Counted from the stretch's first letter, positions 33,845 to 43,306 are shown. The stretch is 64,000 nt of DNA from Fundidesulfovibrio soli (GCF_022808695.1 NZ_JAKZKW010000001.1:682001-746000); one strand, 5' to 3'. Notes: generated from the letters alone by a model not told the origin. Made by a program: numbers and translations.

Positions 33845-34090
33845 GTTAACTCTCGTGTTTCAAAGATACTTTTGTCAATCATTGCAAACCTTGTTTGGTT
33901 TTAAGAGTATTTCCTCTGCCATCCCTAGGGGCAAGATCTCTGATTTCTTTGAAGCGGCGCTGTGTTATCCAAAAACGAGGCCCATTCGGGCCTTCTCCGG
34001 GAAACCCGTTTCCAGTGGAAGTTTCCATGCAATCCTTCGGACCTCGTCTATTTACGCAGGAGGATCGGCGAAGAAAAGGTGCGCCGTATT
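33845..34090 (+). pseudogene. IS5-type transposase, N-terminal fragment
   Basis: In one frame QWKFPCNPSDLVYLRRRIG followed by EEKVRRI matches the N-terminal signature of IS5-type transposases (NPSDLVxFRxRIGEEG). No complete frame or start is present, and the match ends abruptly at about 34090, where another transposase fragment begins. It is decayed and non-functional. Confidence 0.62.
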
Positions 34091-34511
34091 AAAGGTCAGC
34101 ACGGACGGGGATCTGGCTGTAAAACCATTGTTTTCGGTATGTTCATGCGTTAAGGGAAAGTATATACGGAGATCGTGCCCAATTGCAGTTGAGCGACTCT
34201 CTAGGCAGTCATCCGTGGCTGAGTGAGTCTCGAAAGTGTCATTCAGATGGGTGGCGAGGATACTGGGGCTTGGTGGGCCTAGGATACCAAAAGCATTTTC
34301 GAGTGAAGCACGGGGAAAATGAATTCGCCAACGCTCGAATGGGATAGAGAGCTTTTGGGGGTACGCGAAGACTAGGCTGACCAGGTTTAGAGGCATGATA
34401 AAACACCCGTTCCTCTGGCATTGGAAGGAATGCGAATTTCTGTTTATTCACAGGGGGCAAGACTTTTACAAGGCCCTCCTGAAACTCGTTTGGGCTAGGC
34501 CTCTGTTCTAA
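34090..34511 (+). pseudogene. IS1595 (ISXO2)-type transposase, C-terminal fragment
   Basis: Split over frames, the + strand encodes GRGSGCKTIVFGMFMR, then KVYTEIVPNCS, then HGENEFAN. The last clear stretch, GIESFWGYAKTRLTRFRGM, continues to a natural stop at 34509-34511 through the HRGQDFYKALLK motif. These are the DDE-domain signatures of ISXO2-like transposases. At least two frameshifts are needed, so it is a pseudogene. It is joined head to tail to an IS5-type fragment. Confidence 0.75.
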
Positions 34512-34557
34512 TCATGATTCTAAAATAAATAAATTCTTTACTCTATGGAGTTAACCA

Positions 34558-36393
34558 ATGGATAAGGATGAGAATAAAATAATGCTCGCATATTTGAATT
34601 CTCTCGAAAATAAGGTTGAGTCAGTTGGGAGCATAATGGCTTCAGCAATCGGAAGTTTTGCTGAAGAAATATATGATATGCACGCACGAGCGAAAGAGGC
34701 TGAGGATGAACGGATTGAAAGGGCTGAAATGCGTGAGCTCGTGGAAACATATAGACGCTTTTTATTTTATCTGAAAGAGCGCCGCATTGATGATGCAAGA
34801 GAGCTGCTGCATGTTAAGGAATTGAATCTTGCGCTTAAGATTGACGAAAAGCCTCTGTATGTAGTTTCGTACGCATGTGGATTGAAAAGTGATTGCGTTG
34901 AATGGATACGCAATAATATTGATGATATACTAAAAGACAGGGCCAGCGGTATCATGCTTTTAGGGGTTGCTCTAGAGCAGGCCGAGATTGACAAACCCGG
35001 TCAAGATTTATTTCAATTGTATAAGGAGTGCGATATTGAATTTTTGTATTGTGCGTGCCTCTTTATTGGGCGGCATGACTTGGGAGCGCGGCTAGCATCC
35101 GAATTGATTTTAACTGAAAGCTTAGTGCAGATAATTGTCGTTTTCACAACGCCTGAGAATGTGTCTGTAGTGTTTGAGCAATTTGAGGATAAAATTAATA
35201 CGCTTTTATATGCCGCAATTCTCATGAGACATACTTCGTTCGTCGAGGCCGCTTACACAGAACGTCCGGAAATATTTGAAAACAATACTGTCAGGGCATT
35301 GATTTTTTTGTTTCTCAATGGTGAACATGGCATAGCTGCTGATATTTTGAAATGCATTGTCAACAAACAATTCATTGAAGAATTTGGTTCAACTTGCTTT
35401 TCTGTTTACAAGCTTTTGCTACAAATAAACAAAGAATATTATTTTATTGGGGCAAACCCTTTGAGCTGCGACAAACAAAGCTTGGACGATGTCAATCTAC
35501 AGCTATTGAACGTCAAGGCGTTTTTGAACGTTGCATCTAAAAATCTCGAAGGCAACATAAATACACCAGACTTTGAAATGTATTTTGACAGCAACAAGAA
35601 AGTCTCTGATATGGCTACACGAGTCGAATCCCTTACGGATAAAAGAACAACGGCGTCATACGTGCCTCTTTACTTGGGAGCTATTTTGACGGCGCTAACT
35701 GTCTACTTTGTCCAAATCGGTAACTCTGCATGGTGGTATCTCTTGATATTTTTCATTGTGCCGGCTGTTTTCATGGCTAGAAGGTTATGGTTTTCAAATA
35801 TTGACAACGAAATCGCAGCGTGCGAAAGCAAGGCGTCATTGGCAAATCAATATATAAACGATGCCAATGCGACAAGTGCCGTGGACATGGACTGCTTGAT
35901 CTCAATCAGTTTGTTTATCAAGGTTAACGTTCAGTATTTGGCGAGTAAATTACTTGGCAAAACATCCAATATGACTGATGAGATTGAATTGTTTTTGCGG
36001 CTTTATGCCATTAAATACCAGGAAAATAATAATTGCTTCATCCCTGGCGACTTAAGTAGCTTCGTCTCGAACAAAGAGGTGAAATGCGAGAGAATGGATG
36101 CCGCCAACATACCCCCTGAGCTTTATAAGATCAGGTTTGAGCAGAGCACGTTTACCTACTCTGATGTTTTTTCACTTTTTGAAAAAGGACCATTTCTGGA
36201 GATATTTAAATCGTCTTATGTGGTTGGCGTCGGAGAGGGCGATGATATAGTCGCGTTTGTGTTTGAAAAATCTAATGCGAATTCCAGTTTCTCATTTGTC
36301 AAGTGCTATAAGAATAGTATTGAATTAAGCGATTATGATACGCGTGCATTATTCACCGACATAGCTGGCGTTTTGGTAAAGTCTAATTCTTGA
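34558..36393 (+). CDS. Large membrane-anchored protein of unknown function
   Basis: 611 residues with TGGAGTTAACC before the ATG. Residues 30-65 are strongly charged and probably coiled-coil. Residues 70-350 are helical and resemble alpha-solenoid repeats without a named motif. Two adjacent membrane helices lie at about 367-390 and 393-415, leaving both large domains on the same, probably cytoplasmic, side. The C-terminal 190 residues are mixed alpha/beta. No known domain recognised. AT-rich, unlike the host and the Druantia locus. It begins a block of + strand orphan genes extending to 41818. Confidence 0.68.
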   Translation: MDKDENKIMLAYLNSLENKVESVGSIMASAIGSFAEEIYDMHARAKEAEDERIERAEMRELVETYRRFLFYLKERRIDDARELLHVKELNLALKIDEKPLYVVSYACGLKSDCVEWIRNNIDDILKDRASGIMLLGVALEQAEIDKPGQDLFQLYKECDIEFLYCACLFIGRHDLGARLASELILTESLVQIIVVFTTPENVSVVFEQFEDKINTLLYAAILMRHTSFVEAAYTERPEIFENNTVRALIFLFLNGEHGIAADILKCIVNKQFIEEFGSTCFSVYKLLLQINKEYYFIGANPLSCDKQSLDDVNLQLLNVKAFLNVASKNLEGNINTPDFEMYFDSNKKVSDMATRVESLTDKRTTASYVPLYLGAILTALTVYFVQIGNSAWWYLLIFFIVPAVFMARRLWFSNIDNEIAACESKASLANQYINDANATSAVDMDCLISISLFIKVNVQYLASKLLGKTSNMTDEIELFLRLYAIKYQENNNCFIPGDLSSFVSNKEVKCERMDAANIPPELYKIRFEQSTFTYSDVFSLFEKGPFLEIFKSSYVVGVGEGDDIVAFVFEKSNANSSFSFVKCYKNSIELSDYDTRALFTDIAGVLVKSNS

Positions 36394-36696
36394 TTTTGAG
36401 AATAAATTCTCGAAGGGTCATGACCAAAACAGCAGAGCGAAATCGCGCTAGGATCAAGTCATGACAAGCGTTAATAAGTTCGCGAATCGTTCCAAAATTT
36501 CTGAGGCCAACTTTCGCCAAATTGCGAAGCTTTTTGCCATTGAACTGGGTGCCTCGCAAATTTGTCATAGATCGCTCTAATGGCGCCACACATGTCTGCC
36601 CCAAATAAGGCCACTTGGCAGCATTCCCGGGCTTCAAACATATTGAAAATCTGGTTGTTTTCCCCTGCACCGGCAATGCTGTTTTTGATCATAGCC

Positions 36697-36972
36697 TCTT
36701 CCTTTGTGCTTCGGAAGCTCTGACCTTAGAGGACCACCTCAATGCTCCGTGCCGCAAGCGATCCAGGGGCACGGCCCCCAAGAGCTTGTAGTTGAAGGCT
36801 TCTCCCCATTCGGAGAAGCCCAGATTGCTGGTGATGATCGTCGGGCAGATCTTGTACCGTTCCGCGATCAGATCATGGAAATCTTCATCCTCTGAGGTCT
36901 TGAAGGGTTTCAGGCCGGAGTCGACGATGATGAACAGCTCAATCTTGGCAAGATGGGCCTGTTTTCAGTCAT
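36697..36972 (-). pseudogene. IS21 IstB-like ATP-binding helper, fragment
   Basis: The - strand encodes LAKIELFIIVDSGLKPFK, then DLIAERYKICPTIITSNLG, then FSEWGEAFNYKLLGAVPLDR. These follow the IstB pattern (LLIIDDLGLRPL, ERYERGSTIITSN, LDRLLHHA). N-terminal Walker A sequence is missing and stops interrupt the frame. Part of a decayed IS21 element with the IstA fragment to its right. Confidence 0.7.
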
Positions 36973-37072
36973 AGTTCCCCACGACTCTAACAGCAGACAT
37001 CAGTCCGAGGATCTTTGCGTGGGAAGTGAACTGCCTGTCATGACCACGACGTACGGCCATGTGTCCAAGCGC

Positions 37073-37440
37073 CTAGGTTAAGAAGCTCTTACCACGCCAC
37101 TCCTTCACCCAACGTTGCAAGGTCCGAAGCCGGTCTTCTTTGTACTTGCCAGGGATCCGTTCCAACAAATCCTCAAAAGTAGTCCGGTGCTCAAGAGCCG
37201 GCCTGTTTGGAGACATGTTTCGATCTTTGGGCAGTGTTACTGAATGAATCAGGCCGGGTACGCCAGTCCTGAGGTTATTTCGACTCCGCGGCAAGTCCGC
37301 CGTCCTTGAGGTATTTTTCCACTGTATTGCGGCTCGTAATAACGGATTTTAACGCGGCTATCCAGGTATGCCTCGTCTAGGTTTTCTCTTTCTTCAGCTT
37401 TCTCACCTGCGCATCCGTCATCATGTCAACCGGCGTTGAC
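37073..37440 (-). pseudogene. IS21 IstA-like transposase, N-terminal fragment
   Basis: The - strand shows MMTDAQVRKLKKE at the right end, then SRNTVEKYLKDGGL, then TTFEDLLERIPGKYKEDRL and RTLQRWVKEWRG. This is the start of IstA proteins (HTH and the LRANPGKYRRSQLRTLQRR-type segment). Several frameshifts and stops are needed. The catalytic domain is absent. Together with 36697-36972 it is the remnant of one IS21 element with its middle deleted. Nothing was recognised in 37441-37933. Confidence 0.68.
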
Positions 37441-37933
37441 AGCTACCATCGTTAACTGGGGAAAAAGCCGACGCCCCCCTAGCGGAGGATGCTCAAATTG
37501 AATTGTCGCTGAATCGGAAAAATTGTTGCAATTGTAGTCAAAAGCTATATGTAAAAGCAATATAAAATAAATTTCAGAAACAATTGATAATATACATATG
37601 AAATTTCAAAACAAGACATAATTTATGCCGTTGCAATTTATAACTATTATGCCGGTTTTCATAGGGCCAATGATTCTGCGCATGGCTCTCTTCATCCAAA
37701 TACCAAATCCGTGCCGAACTCAACCTGATGGAAGAATCCTCAGAAGTAGAAAACTGAATCTGATTGAAAATATTATTGAATGTAATTACAGGCAGTTAGG
37801 ATGTTCGCATGAATATAGTTCTGTTTTGGTGTTTATTTCTCCGAGGCTGAAGTGAATACCTAGTTGGAGTCAGTCATTTTGAGCTTTGCGATCGGTCAGT
37901 TCAAAAGTTCAAGCTAGCCCATCCTGACGGTCA

Positions 37934-38452
37934 GTGAGGGGATTTAGGTTGGAACCGGGATCAAAATGCAAATCACAGCCGGAATTTGTACAGGTGCGAA
38001 ATATCAATCGTACGAATGAAACAAAATTTGATAAATTTAACAAGAAATGGGGCTTGCAAATGGTTAACATGCATGAAGGAGAAATCGTCTCCGTAAAGGC
38101 AAGTATAGATATCGTTAATATTGTGCTTCTGGGCTTTGACCCCATCGGCATTAGGGTGGCTATCAAAGCAGGATTTGAAATTAATGATATTATTCATGAA
38201 TACGAACTAGAAGCAGATAAAATTTTAAGTAAAATTGCAGCCCCAATGTGCCAATGTAAGAAATCTGTACTATCAATTGTGATACGTGAAGTATTAAATT
38301 ATTATTTTGCAGAAAATTATAGATATGATTTTTGTGAAGCAATCGCAGAAGAGTGTCTAAAGAATTGCAAAGGAATCAGAGACATAAAATGCTATCTTGA
38401 GAAACGTTGGGACGCTCTAAAGAGTGATTCAATATTAATTGTAATAGAGTGA
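37934..38452 (+). CDS. Protein of unknown function
   Basis: 172 residues if the GTG at 37934 is used; an ATG at 38060 would give 130 residues and cannot be excluded, since neither has a strong ribosome site. AT-rich. The C-terminal part is helical with several cysteines (MCQCKK, DFCEAIAEECLKNCKGIRDIKCYLE). No membrane segment, no recognised domain. It belongs to the AT-rich orphan block. Confidence 0.5.
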   Translation: MRGFRLEPGSKCKSQPEFVQVRNINRTNETKFDKFNKKWGLQMVNMHEGEIVSVKASIDIVNIVLLGFDPIGIRVAIKAGFEINDIIHEYELEADKILSKIAAPMCQCKKSVLSIVIREVLNYYFAENYRYDFCEAIAEECLKNCKGIRDIKCYLEKRWDALKSDSILIVIE

Positions 38453-38508
38453 ATAAGTCACGACAAAAAATAGTAGACAAAATTTAAAAAGTCGATCGGA
38501 GGACGAGA

Positions 38509-38829
38509 ATGATTCAATTGTTTCTGATTGGGTACTTTGCAATAAATTTCGTGTATGGATATCGGATCGTAAGGCACAAAGTGGAAAATTGGGTAAATTC
38601 TGGAAACTACATTTTCGTTGGATCTAGTTTTGTTAAAATAATGATGGCTAGGCTGACTTTTATAGTTCAGGTTCTTTTGTTTGTTGTTGCACTGTCAGGA
38701 GCCTTAGGAATAGTATTTTGCTATAACCATCTAAAAGAAGATCCTGAATATTGTTCCAGGAAAGTGTTGAATATTTTTTCCACAATATTGGCGTTGTGGC
38801 TTGCAGTCGTTGTATATGTCAGCGCGTAG
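38509..38829 (+). CDS. Small membrane protein of unknown function
   Basis: 106 residues with CGGAGGACGAG before the start. Three hydrophobic segments: about residues 3-18, 45-70 and 88-105. The loop between the second and third contains CYNHLKEDPEYCSRK, with two cysteines. No family recognised. It lies 56 bases after the preceding gene in the same orientation and 59 bases before the next. Confidence 0.65.
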   Translation: MIQLFLIGYFAINFVYGYRIVRHKVENWVNSGNYIFVGSSFVKIMMARLTFIVQVLLFVVALSGALGIVFCYNHLKEDPEYCSRKVLNIFSTILALWLAVVVYVSA

Positions 38830-38888
38830 TCCCAATAAAGAAAATTAATGCCAAAAGATGCTAAAATTTCCAGGCAAATGAGAATAAA

Positions 38889-39947
38889 ATGAATACGTTT
38901 CATAAAGCAAGATTGGTTAGAATTTCAACCCTACAGGAAACGAAAGATCTTGAAGAGAGTGTGGCCCTTCCTCCCCACCTGTTCGAGAGCATTTCATTAC
39001 GGATGATAGCTGGGTTGCATTTTGGCTCTGTACTTAACTGCTTCAAAAGGGTGAATCTCCAGGATGGGAAAAAATTTATTGTAGAAGATCTAGACGCGCA
39101 CAAGGTGAGCTTATATATTGATAGTGATGGCATATTAACCGCCTTTAGCGTGGTAAAAGACAGTGAAAGTGAAGTTAAATTGGATTTGCTTAATACAGTA
39201 TCTAAAGTGATAGATGAGATAGATGATAATCCAGTGCTGGGGGCTGAGCTGAGATTGAAAGTGATAAACAAAGATCTGCAGACAAAAAGTTTCCGCAAAA
39301 ACAATTCAACTCGCTTAAGATATAAAAAAATGAGTACAAATTTTTGCGATGCGATGCTTACTGGTTTGCCCATGAGGTATGTTGTTGTTACTAATGGATA
39401 TAGCCATGAGATTGCAAGAAAAGTTCGATTGGCAAATAAAGTGGCGGCAGGAAATTGCCAATTTCAGGCCATTAGCGCTTCATTCTTTGAGTTTGCCGAT
39501 GAATTTCTGGTATGCAACCAAACTTATGCGAACGAGGAGGCTGTTTGTAGTCGATTCCGGGAGTGTGACAGATCGCTCCGGAAGTTTGTTGAAGGGGTAA
39601 AAAATGTAGGAGCCCAAAATATATTGTTGTCAACACTTAGATCGCATGTAGGAAAGGTCGTCATGGACATAAAACGGAGTGACAGGGGAGAAGCAGTCCT
39701 GTGCCTCGGCAATATGGAGAAATATCCTGAAAGCGTTGTGGGAGTCGATCAGAATGGTGTAGTCCATAATTATATATATTCTAGGCACCATCACCTTGAA
39801 TGTCCAGAATGCAGGTTCATAATGGACATCATCTCCCGTGCGCTTGATACAAAATTTGAGGAAATTGGCCCTGAAAATGAAAATTTTAATGCTGAAAACA
39901 TATTGTCAACCATCTTCAGCTTGGTAGACGCTTTAAATTATTTGTAG
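38889..39947 (+). CDS. Protein of unknown function
   Basis: 352 residues, no membrane helices. The N-terminal 100 residues look like a small beta-rich domain (VNLQDGKKFIVEDLDAHKV, SLYIDSDGILTAFSVVKD). The rest is mixed, with HHHLECPECRFIMDIISRALD near the C-terminus, a His/Cys cluster that may bind a metal. No family recognised. It is part of the AT-rich orphan block, with only a weak ribosome site (GAGAATAAA). Confidence 0.62.
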   Translation: MNTFHKARLVRISTLQETKDLEESVALPPHLFESISLRMIAGLHFGSVLNCFKRVNLQDGKKFIVEDLDAHKVSLYIDSDGILTAFSVVKDSESEVKLDLLNTVSKVIDEIDDNPVLGAELRLKVINKDLQTKSFRKNNSTRLRYKKMSTNFCDAMLTGLPMRYVVVTNGYSHEIARKVRLANKVAAGNCQFQAISASFFEFADEFLVCNQTYANEEAVCSRFRECDRSLRKFVEGVKNVGAQNILLSTLRSHVGKVVMDIKRSDRGEAVLCLGNMEKYPESVVGVDQNGVVHNYIYSRHHHLECPECRFIMDIISRALDTKFEEIGPENENFNAENILSTIFSLVDALNYL

Positions 39948-40076
39948 TAAACATAAACCAAAGTCCGGCAGTGCTTAATTTTCATAAATTTTCAAGGAAT
40001 GAGAGTTCATACACTACTTGCGCCGCCAGTACTGATTTATATGTCTTGTCATAATAATTCAATGCTGGAGGTGATT

Positions 40077-40325
40077 ATGGCGTGTCAATATTGTGGCCAA
40101 ATTGGCTACGGCTATTGTTCGATTGGCCCTAAACATGTGCATGAGCATGATTACGATGATTCGATGTGTATTTATTGTGGGTCTGGGCAATATGGGAATG
40201 CGTGTGGGCATGGTCCTTGCGGAAGGCATGAACACGGTCATGGTGGAGGAAGGTGTATTTATTGTGGCTCCCATCTGAACGGAAATGGCTGTCAATTTGG
40301 ACCAGGAGGTAGACACAGGAAGTAA
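40077..40325 (+). CDS. Small protein with three CxYCG repeats, possible metal-binding
   Basis: 82 residues from the ATG at 40077 (CTGGAGGTGATT upstream). Almost the whole protein is three copies of a unit of about 25-28 residues: C-x-Y-C-G, five residues, x-C, then a Gly-Pro and a His-rich end. The units start at CQYCGQIGYGYC, CIYCGSGQYGNAC and CIYCGSHLNGNGC. Eight to nine cysteines and many histidines suggest zinc-ribbon-like binding of metal. No helix-rich region. Not a family I can name precisely. Confidence 0.7.
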   Translation: MACQYCGQIGYGYCSIGPKHVHEHDYDDSMCIYCGSGQYGNACGHGPCGRHEHGHGGGRCIYCGSHLNGNGCQFGPGGRHRK

Positions 40326-40441
40326 TTGCGCCAAGTTATAAGATCTATTGCAACCTGATTCACTTCAATCTTTTATCTTAGTTTTAATGAAGACTTGCGT
40401 TGTTTTGTTTGCAATTGCGACTCAAAAAGGATCGAAATTGT

Positions 40442-41116
40442 ATGAACATTTTTGCAACTGGATCTGGCGCGCCTAAACTTGTCGAAAAGTCAGATTCACT
40501 TATAGCGCCGCTTGATATTATTGACAATCTGAAGCAAATTGTTCGGGCACAGTGTGACCTACATTTTTTAGAAAGAAAAAGTGTATTCACGGTATACTAT
40601 AGAAATGTTGGGCTGGTAAGTGTATACCCTGACGGCCCAGACACGTGCAGGCTGCAAGTTAATCCTCTATTTTATAAGCGCTACAACAAGCTGGTACAAA
40701 TTCTTCTCGACGCAGATACAAATTTTAAATCTAGCATTGTTTTTGACCTAGTCAAGTCTCTGAAGATACAAACTGATATCGAATTGAATCAATTCCCAGT
40801 GATATTTGTCAGCACTGCCCAAACAAGACCAAACCAAATATTAATAGCCGCTGTCACTGGGGCTGTAGCAGCTCGCTTTATTCATTTTGTATCGTACCGT
40901 GTGGGAAGGTTGAAAAAATTGTATTTGAAGACATTTAGAATAATTAGCAAACACTACATACGGCACGGAGGATCAATTCGCGGTTTTGGCGAAATCACTG
41001 GGTATACTTTGTGGTTGTCTAACTGTGTGGGAGTGCGATTTGACACTCGCGGAAGGTTGCTTGGAACTGCTGAAGGTGTTTTCCATGCTGAAACCATCGA
41101 GATTCAAGTTTTATAG
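40442..41116 (+). CDS. Protein of unknown function
   Basis: 224 residues from the ATG at 40442, preceded by AAAAAGGATCG; an upstream in-frame ATG at 40400 is less likely. Soluble, with strands VFTVYYRNVGLVSVYP and FPVIFVST, a short hydrophobic stretch (ILIAAVTGAVAARF) and a basic helix (RVGRLKKLYLKTFRIISKHYIR). No family recognised. Third-codon bias is AT-rich like its neighbours. Confidence 0.6.
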   Translation: MNIFATGSGAPKLVEKSDSLIAPLDIIDNLKQIVRAQCDLHFLERKSVFTVYYRNVGLVSVYPDGPDTCRLQVNPLFYKRYNKLVQILLDADTNFKSSIVFDLVKSLKIQTDIELNQFPVIFVSTAQTRPNQILIAAVTGAVAARFIHFVSYRVGRLKKLYLKTFRIISKHYIRHGGSIRGFGEITGYTLWLSNCVGVRFDTRGRLLGTAEGVFHAETIEIQVL

Positions 41117-41164
41117 CAAGACCACTCTGCAAATATACTGAATTTAGATATTTTATATTCATCC

Positions 41165-41284
41165 ATGCATCGCAAGTACAAAATTTTTGAGTTTGAAATT
41201 GTTATTGCGCAAACATTAATCTGTATGGTCGCCGTTATGATATGTGTTTTGCTTATTATGACTTGTTTAATTGCCATAACTTAA
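41165..41284 (+). CDS. Possible very small single-helix membrane protein
   Basis: 39 residues: a charged start (MHRKYKIFEFE), then one long hydrophobic helix (IVIAQTLICMVAVMICVLL and on). No ribosome site is evident, so it may be a chance frame. It is of interest because small hydrophobic peptides are common in toxin and membrane-effector loci. Confidence 0.28.
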   Translation: MHRKYKIFEFEIVIAQTLICMVAVMICVLLIMTCLIAIT

Positions 41285-41353
41285 TGGATTCACCGGGAAA
41301 ACTTCTTGAAATATATTGGATTGGTTACATATAAATTTCAAGGGGTAAGCATC

Positions 41354-41818
41354 ATGGAATTTCAAAAAATATTTTGTGAGTCTTGCGGTACGCTGAATCA
41401 AGTTTCTTCAGATAATTTTATCAAGAGTGAATGTTCAATTGGGTTTGAACAAGTACATAGCATGGCAAGTTATTCTAAAAGGGTCTTTGAAAAGCGTTTG
41501 GCTTTAGCTCGAGCTGAAACACTCTCTTGCCTTGAACATGTTGTTTCATTGTTCGGCCCAGTATCTATCATGGAAATTTCAAAGACAAGTTCTCCAAGAA
41601 TTACCGAATCCCCTCCAGAACCAGCCGTCGAGAAACATTCTTTGTGGAGGGGTTGGACCTATTCTGGCCAATGTACAGAATGTGGCAATTCTTTTGAGAC
41701 CACATTTAATCTTTTTATTTATCAAAGTTCTCATGCTATCGACAGGTCAATTGAATGCAGTGGTTGTGATGTACCTACTGAGATTGTTGAATGGGCTAAT
41801 TTTGAATACAATCTTTAA
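41354..41818 (+). CDS. Small protein with two cysteine pairs
   Basis: 154 residues from the ATG at 41354 (AAGGGGTAAGC upstream). Cysteine pairs at CESCGT (N-terminus), QCTECGNSF (about residue 113) and ECSGCD (near the C-terminus) suggest one or two zinc ribbons. The middle is helical. No family recognised. It is the last gene of the AT-rich orphan block. The following 41819-42221 contains no convincing gene. Confidence 0.58.
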   Translation: MEFQKIFCESCGTLNQVSSDNFIKSECSIGFEQVHSMASYSKRVFEKRLALARAETLSCLEHVVSLFGPVSIMEISKTSSPRITESPPEPAVEKHSLWRGWTYSGQCTECGNSFETTFNLFIYQSSHAIDRSIECSGCDVPTEIVEWANFEYNL

Positions 41819-42221
41819 GCAAGGTCAATGTTTTTTGTCATGGCCATGTACGTAAGGCTATTTTCAAGGATTTCTCTGTTGTATATATGATCATTCGACA
41901 TCAACATTGCATTTCAACTTTTACGTGACGAAGAAACTTATCCCGCCCAATGCATTATCCGATACGGATCGGCCTGCAATTACCGAAGCCAACGTGATTT
42001 CAACCTAAGATTTCTTGTACGCGCGTCCATGGCGCTTATTCACTTGGGGCACCTGATTGCAGTCAGCTTCATGTGGGATGCCCACCATCTACTCTTCCGA
42101 AATCGTGACTTCCTCATGGCTCCCTTTTTGTCTGTGACAGTGGGAGTCTTCTTCTCAAGTTTCGGTTGGTCCGAAAATAGCCGAGCAGGTCAGCAAGGCA
42201 GGCGTATAATTCTGTTCAGAA

Positions 42222-42254
42222 ATTAAAGGGCCAGAGCAAAATTTGCCCCGGCCC
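42222..42254 (-). terminator. Terminator-like hairpin downstream of the AbrB-like gene
   Basis: On the - strand GGGCCGGGGCAAA pairs with TTTGCTCTGGCCC (with small mismatches), followed by TTTAATTT. Placed 27 bases after the stop of the regulator gene. Confidence 0.7.
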
Positions 42255-42281
42255 AAGCGCGAACAATCGATCCAGATAATA

Positions 42282-42617
42282 CTAGGCGAGCTTCAGCTTC
42301 AGTCCATCCTCAGTCTTCTTCACGGTGAACTTCTGCCCTTCCTCGAATGCCATCCCAGCCAGCATGTTGGCGCTGAGGACGATCCTGCCCTTCTTGTAGA
42401 CCGGGGATGACGACCTGGTCCTCGTGGTGGCACCGGGGATCTCCAGGTATACTTTCTTCTCCTGCATGAGCTTCATGAGGTGGTTCTTCAGCGTGGGCTT
42501 AGAAAGAACACCCAAAGCGACCATGATCTCTTTTTCGTTCTTCCCTTCATTGATCAGAGCGTGAAGCTTTTCGCCGTCGTACTTAGGTTCGATTCTCTCA
42601 CCTTTTTTAGCGGGCAT
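42282..42617 (-). CDS. Small DNA-binding protein with AbrB/SpoVT-like tail
   Basis: 111 residues, AAGGAGT before the start. The N-terminus is helix-turn-helix-like (LHALINEGKNEKEIMVALG, then SKPTLKNHLMKLMQEKKV), and the C-terminus reads GRIVLSANMLAGMAFEEGQKF, as in swapped-hairpin AbrB-type DNA-binding domains. A transcriptional regulator is likely. It is monocistronic, with its own terminator, and lies between the orphan block and the Druantia region. Confidence 0.68.
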   Translation of the reverse strand: MPAKKGERIEPKYDGEKLHALINEGKNEKEIMVALGVLSKPTLKNHLMKLMQEKKVYLEIPGATTRTRSSSPVYKKGRIVLSANMLAGMAFEEGQKFTVKKTEDGLKLKLA

Positions 42618-42716
42618 ATTTTTGACTCCTTTTTATGTGCATTAAGCACGAAGTCTTATCTCTATACTAATTCACAATATGTCAATATGCTTGCCTGAGG
42701 ATTGCGGAAATTTATT

Positions 42717-42965
42717 TTAAAAAGTCGACGATTTTGGTGATCTCAAGGCTTCATGAAAATCCTCTGGGTTGCCTTCGATAACAGGATACCACTGGTCATC
42801 CTCGACAAGGCGAAGACTGCCGTTCCATCGATCGAGACGATATGCCACGACATATCCATCAGGATTAGGCACTATGTGAATTTCAAACCTGAATAACCAT
42901 GAGGCCCAGGCAAATATGGCGAAAAGAAGAACTCCAGACAATAGCATCATGCGATTGTTCTGCAT
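42717..42965 (-). CDS. Small membrane-anchored protein
   Basis: 82 residues. One N-terminal membrane helix (MLLSGVLLFAIFAWASWLF), then a 55-residue soluble tail, which may face the periplasm, containing VAYRLDRWNGSLRLVEDDQWYP. GGAG lies upstream of the start. The pattern resembles small phage or plasmid membrane proteins of unknown role. The 42966-43306 gap has no gene I can support. Confidence 0.55.
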   Translation of the reverse strand: MQNNRMMLLSGVLLFAIFAWASWLFRFEIHIVPNPDGYVVAYRLDRWNGSLRLVEDDQWYPVIEGNPEDFHEALRSPKSSTF

Positions 42966-43306
42966 TATTCAAAACTCCAGATTTTAGATTGAATCCTTTT
43001 GTGCGTTGAGCCAGCGTTTACAGCTAAATTGGAATATTGGCCAGGGCCCGTCGGATTTGACCTGGGTGGAAAAACTATTCAAGATTTGACAAAATTTACC
43101 CTGTCCAGTGGGAATGTAAAAAGTCTCAACTTAGGATTTTTGAGCACTGCCTCCTGGAATTTCGACGCGTGTGGGAAATCAAAGAATTTGTGTTCTGAAA
43201 ATTTGCTCTTCGGCAACTCAAGCGGGCAGGATCCTCCCCGTCTTGACAAGCCACCACCATCGGGTTCTAAATTCTAATTGATGCAGTATGTTAAAGGACA
43301 CAACTG

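Noticed and set aside
33139-33849. Second + strand frame inside the IS256 transposase
   Set aside because: Out-of-frame shadow with low-complexity product; the true transposase frame has all catalytic motifs.
36383-36676. A 97-residue - strand frame at the end of the 611-residue gene
   Set aside because: No ribosome site, overlaps the end of the membrane-protein gene and a second chance frame; it may contain decayed IS-related sequence, but no family could be assigned.
42999-43277. A 92-residue + strand frame
   Set aside because: No ribosome site, no motif, unusual composition with many Pro/Ser; not supported as a gene.
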